64,000 nt of DNA from Acetatifactor muris (lineage in GTDB: Bacteria; Bacillota; Clostridia; Lachnospirales; Lachnospiraceae). The notes beneath the pieces are model-generated. The model saw nothing but the letters and a program-made list of their open reading frames with translations. It did no database searches and was not told the DNA's origin. The stretch spans positions 4,074 through 68,073 of the forward strand of contig JAMPFR010000001.1 in assembly GCA_023664365.1 (NCBI GenBank). Direction: 5' to 3'. The translations under genes were made by a program, and so were the position numbers. Positions 59,283-64,000 of the stretch are shown one piece after another (within the stretch, counting starts at the first letter, position 1; every line of letters starts with the position of its first letter).

Positions 59283-60464
59283 ATGAGAAAAGAAATTCAT
59301 TTTGCAGGCGGCATAAAACTTCTCTGTGTGCTGACGGCAGGAGTTTTCCTGCTGTCAGCCTGCGGAAAGACAGGGGAGAAGGATGCGGACGGCGCAATTC
59401 TGTCAACGGAATCCGATAGAATGGGGACAGGTACGGATGAAGCGGATTTTGCCTATCCGTATGTGGCGGAGTCCGAAAAGGGGTATTATTTTTGGGAACG
59501 CGTAAGTCCGGATCAATTTTATCCCCGGCTGATGTTTATGGACAGGGAATCCGGCCGTGTGGTGCCCTTGTGCAGCAGACCGGACTGCACACATGAGGGA
59601 ATGGAGTGTAATGCCTATTTCAGAGTGGTTGAAAACGACGGGGGCGGAGTTCATAAATATTACCTCCAGTATTATGAGGGAGATCTTTATGCAGTAGGCC
59701 TCAGCGAGGATGCGTATGTCTCTCTTTTCCGCATCAGGGCGGATGGCTCCGGCGAATGGGAGATCAGTGCAAAGCTTTACCGGACGGACTATGCGGCTAC
59801 GGGGGAGTGGAAAACGCCGCATGTATTGATCCACGGCGGGTATGTGTATTTTGATGACCGGTATCAAAAGATTCAGAAGTTGGAGCGGATGTCCATTGAC
59901 GGCGGCCCGTCGGAGGTTTTGTTTACAGGGGACAGGGATGCGTCGGCGGTTTCTATCCAGCGAATCAAAAGCAATGGAGATCTTCTGTTTTTCTCAGTGA
60001 TGAGTTATTGGAACGATACTCCGGAGAATGCCGAGGTCGCAGCGTATCGATATGATCCGGCAGCCGGGCAGTGCAGCATGGTACTGGAAGGGTTTCTCAG
60101 TACTTTTTCCGTGCGTGACGGGTTTCTGTATTACAGCAGTGCGGAAGGCCTCCGCCGCTATTCCATACAGGATCAGACTACGGAGCTTCTGGTGGAGCAG
60201 CCCATGAATGTTCCGACTATCACTCTTACAAGGGACTATATCATTCTTTGCGATCAGTGGGGGGATGGCGGAACGCTGACCTTTTATGATTACGAAGGGA
60301 AGAAGATTACTACCGTTCCTAACACATTGAATGTGGGGTGGTATTTTGGCGGTGATTCGGACATGCTGTTTGGAGAATGCTGGGATGACTACCTCAGTCT
60401 GGGCTTTTTGGATCTGCGCCGTCCCGTTAAGAAATGGCAGTGGGAGGAATTAAAGGAGAATTGA
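59283..60464 (+). CDS. Beta-propeller-like lipoprotein, paralogue 1
   Basis: A 393-residue lipoprotein (lipobox LSAC) from ATG 59283. After a short linker come repeated Tyr/Trp-rich strands suggesting a beta-propeller (DUF5050-like). A conserved Cys cluster PLCSRPDCTHEGMECNAYF lies near residue 100. This C-x4-C-x6-C pattern recurs in Clostridial lipoproteins near regulators and ABC transporters, with no known function. The next gene is a close paralogue; both contain CSRPDCTH and share most of their length. Confidence 0.8.
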   Translation: MRKEIHFAGGIKLLCVLTAGVFLLSACGKTGEKDADGAILSTESDRMGTGTDEADFAYPYVAESEKGYYFWERVSPDQFYPRLMFMDRESGRVVPLCSRPDCTHEGMECNAYFRVVENDGGGVHKYYLQYYEGDLYAVGLSEDAYVSLFRIRADGSGEWEISAKLYRTDYAATGEWKTPHVLIHGGYVYFDDRYQKIQKLERMSIDGGPSEVLFTGDRDASAVSIQRIKSNGDLLFFSVMSYWNDTPENAEVAAYRYDPAAGQCSMVLEGFLSTFSVRDGFLYYSSAEGLRRYSIQDQTTELLVEQPMNVPTITLTRDYIILCDQWGDGGTLTFYDYEGKKITTVPNTLNVGWYFGGDSDMLFGECWDDYLSLGFLDLRRPVKKWQWEELKEN

Positions 60465-60502
60465 ATATTTTATTATAGTTACCAAGGTCGGGGGAAACAG
60501 GT

Positions 60503-61681
60503 ATGAGAAAAGGAATTCATTTTACAGGCGGCATAAAACTTCTCTGTGTGCTGACGGCAGGAGTTTTCCTGCTGTCAGCCTGTGAAAAGACAGGGGAGAA
60601 GGATACGAATGACATAGCTTCGCCGGTGGAATCCAATAGAATGGGGACAGATACGGATGAAGCGGATTTTGCCTATCCGTATGTGGCGGAGTCCGAAATG
60701 GGGTATTATTTTTGGGAACGCGAAAGTCCGGATCAATTTTATCCCCGGCTGATGTTTATGGACAGGGAATCCGGCCGCGTGGTGCCCCTGTGCAGCAGAC
60801 CGGACTGCACGCATGAGGGAATGGAGTGTAATGCCTATTTCAAGGAGCATAATAGCAATGGGGGCGGAGTTCATAAGTATTACCTCCAGTATTATGAGGG
60901 AGATCTTTATGCAGTGGGCCTCAGCGAGGATGCGTATGTCTCTCTTTTCCGCATCAGGGCGGATGGCTCCGGCGAATGGGAGATCAGTGCAAAGCTTTAC
61001 CGGACGGACTATGCCGCTACGGGGGAGTGGAAAACGCCTGATGTATTGATCCACGGTGGGTATGTATATTTTGTGGATCTGTATCAAAAGGTCAAAAAGC
61101 TGGAGCGGATGCCCATTGACGGCGGTCCGTCGGAGGTTTTGTTTACAGGGGACAGGGATGCGTCGTCAGTTGATATTTATCGAATCAAATGCAATGGCGG
61201 CCTCCTGTTTTTTCAAGTGGTGAGTTATTGGAACGATACTTCGGAGAATGCCGAAGCTGCAGCGTATCGATATGATCCGGCATCCGGGCAGTGCAGCATG
61301 GTACTGGAAGGGTTTCCCGGCACTTTTTCCGTGCGTGACGGGTTTCTGTATTACAGCAGTGCGGAAGGCATCTGTCGCTATTCCATACAGGATCAGACTA
61401 CGGATCTTCTGGTGGAGCAGCCCATGAATATTCCGACCGTCACCCTTACAAAGGACTATATCATTGTTTGCGATCAGATGGAGGATAACGCGCTGACCTT
61501 TTATGATTACGAAGGGAAGAAGATCACTACCGTTCCCAACACATTGAATGTGGGGTGGTATTTTGGCGGTGATTCGGATATGCTGTTTGGAGAGTGCTGG
61601 GATGCCTACACCAGTCTGGGCTTTTTGGATCTGCGCCGTCCTGTTGAGAAATGGCAGTGGGAGGAATTAAAGGAGAATTGA
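60503..61681 (+). CDS. Beta-propeller-like lipoprotein, paralogue 2
   Basis: A 392-residue lipoprotein nearly identical in long blocks to the previous gene: the signal peptide differs at few positions, and the Cys cluster CSRPDCTHEGMECNAYF is conserved. Differences concentrate in the linker after the lipid Cys, in a short segment after the Cys cluster (KEHNSNGGG against RVVENDGGG) and in scattered surface loops. This is a recent tandem duplication. It lies 15 bases before the ABC membrane-protein gene. Confidence 0.82.
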   Translation: MRKGIHFTGGIKLLCVLTAGVFLLSACEKTGEKDTNDIASPVESNRMGTDTDEADFAYPYVAESEMGYYFWERESPDQFYPRLMFMDRESGRVVPLCSRPDCTHEGMECNAYFKEHNSNGGGVHKYYLQYYEGDLYAVGLSEDAYVSLFRIRADGSGEWEISAKLYRTDYAATGEWKTPDVLIHGGYVYFVDLYQKVKKLERMPIDGGPSEVLFTGDRDASSVDIYRIKCNGGLLFFQVVSYWNDTSENAEAAAYRYDPASGQCSMVLEGFPGTFSVRDGFLYYSSAEGICRYSIQDQTTDLLVEQPMNIPTVTLTKDYIIVCDQMEDNALTFYDYEGKKITTVPNTLNVGWYFGGDSDMLFGECWDAYTSLGFLDLRRPVEKWQWEELKEN

Positions 61682-61696
61682 GATTCGGATAAGCAT

Positions 61697-63661
61697 ATGG
61701 AATGGAAGAAGATTCTTATAAACAGAAAGCTGTCAGCGCTCATGATCGTGCTGTTTCTCATGCAGATGATCGTCTTTTGGCAGGATTGTGAGAAAAATGA
61801 CCGCAAGTGGATGGAAAGATACGGTCAGACCTATGATGTTTACCTGGAAGAGCAGGAGCGGCAGCATATAGACGCCTATCAGGCTAAAATACAGGCGATC
61901 CTGGAGCAGGCTGACGCCATGGACGGGGTCAGCATTTTTTCACAGGAGAACAGCTTTTCCAAAAGGAATGTTGCGCTGACAAAGGAAGCGTTTGAACCCT
62001 TGTTGGACATGGAACTGACTTATGTAAAGGGGCGGACGATAACGGAGTTCTTTGCGTTTCGGTTTGGCGGTCTGTGTGTATGCCTGTGCGGGCTGGTGAT
62101 TGCGCTGGAATTAAGTGAGATCGGAAAGAAAAGAGTCCGAAGCATTACCTTTCCCACGGAATACGGAAGACTGCGGCTGGCGTTTGAAAGGTCGGGGGCG
62201 CTTTTTGGTTGGGCGTTTGCCGTTACCTTTATATTTCAGGCAGGTATTTTGCTGGAGGGAATGCTGCTGTTTCATGAGGATCCGCGGACGTTTCTTTCCT
62301 GTCCGGCGCAGACCTTTGCCTGTTTTGGGGACTTTCCGTTAAAGCTCAGGATGTGGCAGGCGCTGATCCTCTATCAGCTGTATCGAACGGTAATATTGTA
62401 TGTGATTATGGTACTGGTATGGTCTGCCGCATTGATCCTTGACCATATGGTATTGGCAGTCGGAATATCCGGCGGCTTTATGGCGGTGGAGTATTTTTTA
62501 TATGCAAAGATAGACGGCAGCAATGTCCGGAAGCTGCTGAAATATTGTAATATATGGTATCAGACCGCGGAAAATGATTATTTTACAAGGTATCAGAATC
62601 TGAACATATTGGAGTATGCGGTCAATCGCAATACCGTGATTCTGACGGCATTGGCGGCGGCATATCTGCTGGGGTCGGCCGCCGGAATCTTTATTTGCTG
62701 TCGACGTTATCCCTGCAGCTCTAAAGTGAGCCGGCTTCGCCGGGCGATGGATGCGGCCAGGATAAAGCTGGAGGGTTTCCGGGGGCGCTTTTTGGAAAAG
62801 CGCTCCCTGACGGGGCTGGAGTGTTATAAGACATTGATCAGTCAAAAGGGACTGATCGCCATATTGCTGTTGGCGATATTGATCTGCTATCGGGCGGATT
62901 TCACGCAGATCCAACGATCTACCCAGCAGGAGCTTTACTATACCTTCATAGATCATTATCTCGGCGAACCCGGGGAGGCTTCCGACAGGGAGATCGCGCA
63001 GCTGTCAGACAAACTTGAGCAGGTAGACATCGAATATGCAAAAGCATATGCGGAAGCGGCCGACGGGGGTAAGAGGATCGAGCTGGCGATGTGGTACGAT
63101 TCCTTTTCCCAGGAGCGTCTGTTCTTAAAACAGATCCGGGAGCAGACGGAAAGCTTGAAAAGCATAGCACAGGAAACCGGCATTGCCGTCTGGTATGTAA
63201 ATCTGCATAGCTATGCTCATCTGCTGAAGAGCGATGATGCAATGCTGAACTTGGGACTGCTGCTTGTGATATTGTGGAACTGCATCGGAATGTATATCGG
63301 CGAAAGCGCCAGCGGCATGGTATGCATGATTAAAAGCAGCCATCGTGAAAAGCATCTGTATCGTACCAAGCTCCGTGTCGCGGCACTCATAACGTCTGTG
63401 GTGTATTTCGCGGTGGTTTTGTTTGAGATCCTTTCCGTTGCGGCGGTGTACGGACTCAAAGGAATCGGCGCCCCGGTACAGAGTATTCCGGATTTGTCGC
63501 ACATCCGCATACACTGTACGATATGGCAGTATTTCTTTGCAAGGTATCTGCTGAAAGGTCTGATCTTTTCGGCAGTATGCATCGGTGTATGTAAGATATT
63601 GGAAACCGTTATATGTAAAAAGGGATTGAAAAATGGAATTAAAAATAGAAAATCTGTCTAA
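61697..63661 (+). CDS. ABC transporter membrane protein (ABC-2-like)
   Basis: A 654-residue membrane protein arranged as two similar halves, each with a large external loop after the first helix and a bundle of helices later. About ten to twelve membrane segments are visible (for example 15-33, 125-150, 165-190 and 395-410). No binding-protein or ATPase domain is present. The ATPase gene overlaps its end by 29 bases. It is probably the permease of an ABC-2-type exporter or of a lantibiotic- or signal-related system. The substrate is unknown; the paired lipoproteins upstream may belong to the same system. Confidence 0.75.
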   Translation: MEWKKILINRKLSALMIVLFLMQMIVFWQDCEKNDRKWMERYGQTYDVYLEEQERQHIDAYQAKIQAILEQADAMDGVSIFSQENSFSKRNVALTKEAFEPLLDMELTYVKGRTITEFFAFRFGGLCVCLCGLVIALELSEIGKKRVRSITFPTEYGRLRLAFERSGALFGWAFAVTFIFQAGILLEGMLLFHEDPRTFLSCPAQTFACFGDFPLKLRMWQALILYQLYRTVILYVIMVLVWSAALILDHMVLAVGISGGFMAVEYFLYAKIDGSNVRKLLKYCNIWYQTAENDYFTRYQNLNILEYAVNRNTVILTALAAAYLLGSAAGIFICCRRYPCSSKVSRLRRAMDAARIKLEGFRGRFLEKRSLTGLECYKTLISQKGLIAILLLAILICYRADFTQIQRSTQQELYYTFIDHYLGEPGEASDREIAQLSDKLEQVDIEYAKAYAEAADGGKRIELAMWYDSFSQERLFLKQIREQTESLKSIAQETGIAVWYVNLHSYAHLLKSDDAMLNLGLLLVILWNCIGMYIGESASGMVCMIKSSHREKHLYRTKLRVAALITSVVYFAVVLFEILSVAAVYGLKGIGAPVQSIPDLSHIRIHCTIWQYFFARYLLKGLIFSAVCIGVCKILETVICKKGLKNGIKNRKSV

Positions 63662-64000
63662 GAGCTTTGGCGATGTAAAAGCCTTAAATCATATGAGCGC
63701 CACGTTCACCCCCGGAGTCTATGGAGTCCTGGGACCAAACGGGGCGGGAAAAAGTACGCTCATCAATTTGATTACCGACAATATTGCAAGGCAGGAGGGT
63801 CAGATCCTTTGGAACGGGCGGGAGATTCTGAAAGGTAATAAAGAATATAGAAAAATCTTAGGTTATATGCCGCAGCAGCAGGGGTATTACGAGGATTTTA
63901 CCGCGGGCGCTTTTTTGATGTACATGGCGCATTTGAAAGGGCTGGATCGAAGGACGGCGGGGAGCAGGTCCAGGGAGCTTTTGCAGATCTTTAATCTGGA
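63633..64000 (+). CDS. ABC transporter ATP-binding protein (partial, runs off window)
   Basis: An ATPase starting at ATG 63633, inside the end of the membrane-protein gene (29-base overlap, different frame). The first 122 codons encode ELKIENLSKSFGDVKALNHM, then Walker A GPNGAGKST, and the Q-loop region GYMPQQQGYYEDF. The signature motif and Walker B lie beyond the window. The coupling indicates a two-component ABC transporter with the gene at 61697. Confidence 0.9.
   Translation, partial: MELKIENLSKSFGDVKALNHMSATFTPGVYGVLGPNGAGKSTLINLITDNIARQEGQILWNGREILKGNKEYRKILGYMPQQQGYYEDFTAGAFLMYMAHLKGLDRRTAGSRSRELLQIFNL

Overview
The window looks like chromosome from a strictly anaerobic, carbohydrate-fermenting Firmicute, most likely a gut Lachnospiraceae. 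The signs are a rubrerythrin, the anaerobic HemZ-type radical-SAM enzyme, strong AGGAGG-type ribosome sites, GTG and TTG starts, and Gram-positive lipoprotein signals. Species cannot be set from the sequence alone. No rRNA, tRNA, CRISPR array, integrase or transposase was seen.

Layout. (1) 1-5070: housekeeping and stress genes: a membrane-anchored spermidine-synthase-like protein, a CapA-type lipoprotein, rubrerythrin, asparaginase and thioredoxin. (2) 5242-11315: a tight four-gene operon coupling a MotA/ZorA-like and a MotB/ZorB-like proton-channel pair to a seven-TM hybrid histidine kinase and a double-receiver response regulator. I know of no described system with this composition, and it is my first choice for something new. 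(3) 11374-11880: a Phd-type antitoxin and a 3'-truncated PIN toxin. (4) 11929-39285: a large beta-glucan (probably beta-1,3-glucan) locus. It holds a LacI regulator, a GH55-like beta-helix lipoprotein, two solute-binding proteins, two permease pairs, a NHL-TPR-YIP1 membrane protein, a DUF5696 protein, an exported GH16, two GH94-type phosphorylases, an intracellular GH16 and a GH30. An insert of small genes at 15227-16502 carries an antitoxin-like protein and a flavin reductase. (5) 39630-47000: purA with an overlapping LysR gene, a second toxin-antitoxin pair with a truncated toxin, a small membrane protein, an HExxH membrane protease, a GNAT and a chemoreceptor. (6) 47537-58746: SEC-C protein, DUF308 protein, apt, relA/spoT, an MBL hydrolase, a MoxR-DUF58-transglutaminase operon and hemZ. 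(7) 58907-64000: a small secreted protein, a tandem pair of paralogous lipoproteins and an ABC transporter whose ATPase gene runs off the window.

How the parts work together. In the glucan locus the exported GH16, and perhaps the GH55-like protein, would cut polymer outside. The two binding proteins and permease pairs would import oligosaccharides using an ATPase encoded elsewhere. Cytoplasmic GH16, GH30 and the two phosphorylases would then yield glucose and glucose-1-phosphate. A shared 18-bp sequence centred on AAAACGTTTT lies in the promoter of the LacI gene and before the first binding-protein gene, with a third palindrome between, which suggests LacI control of the locus.

Promoter, operator and terminator calls rest on visual consensus matches. 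Enzyme specificities are family-level inference.
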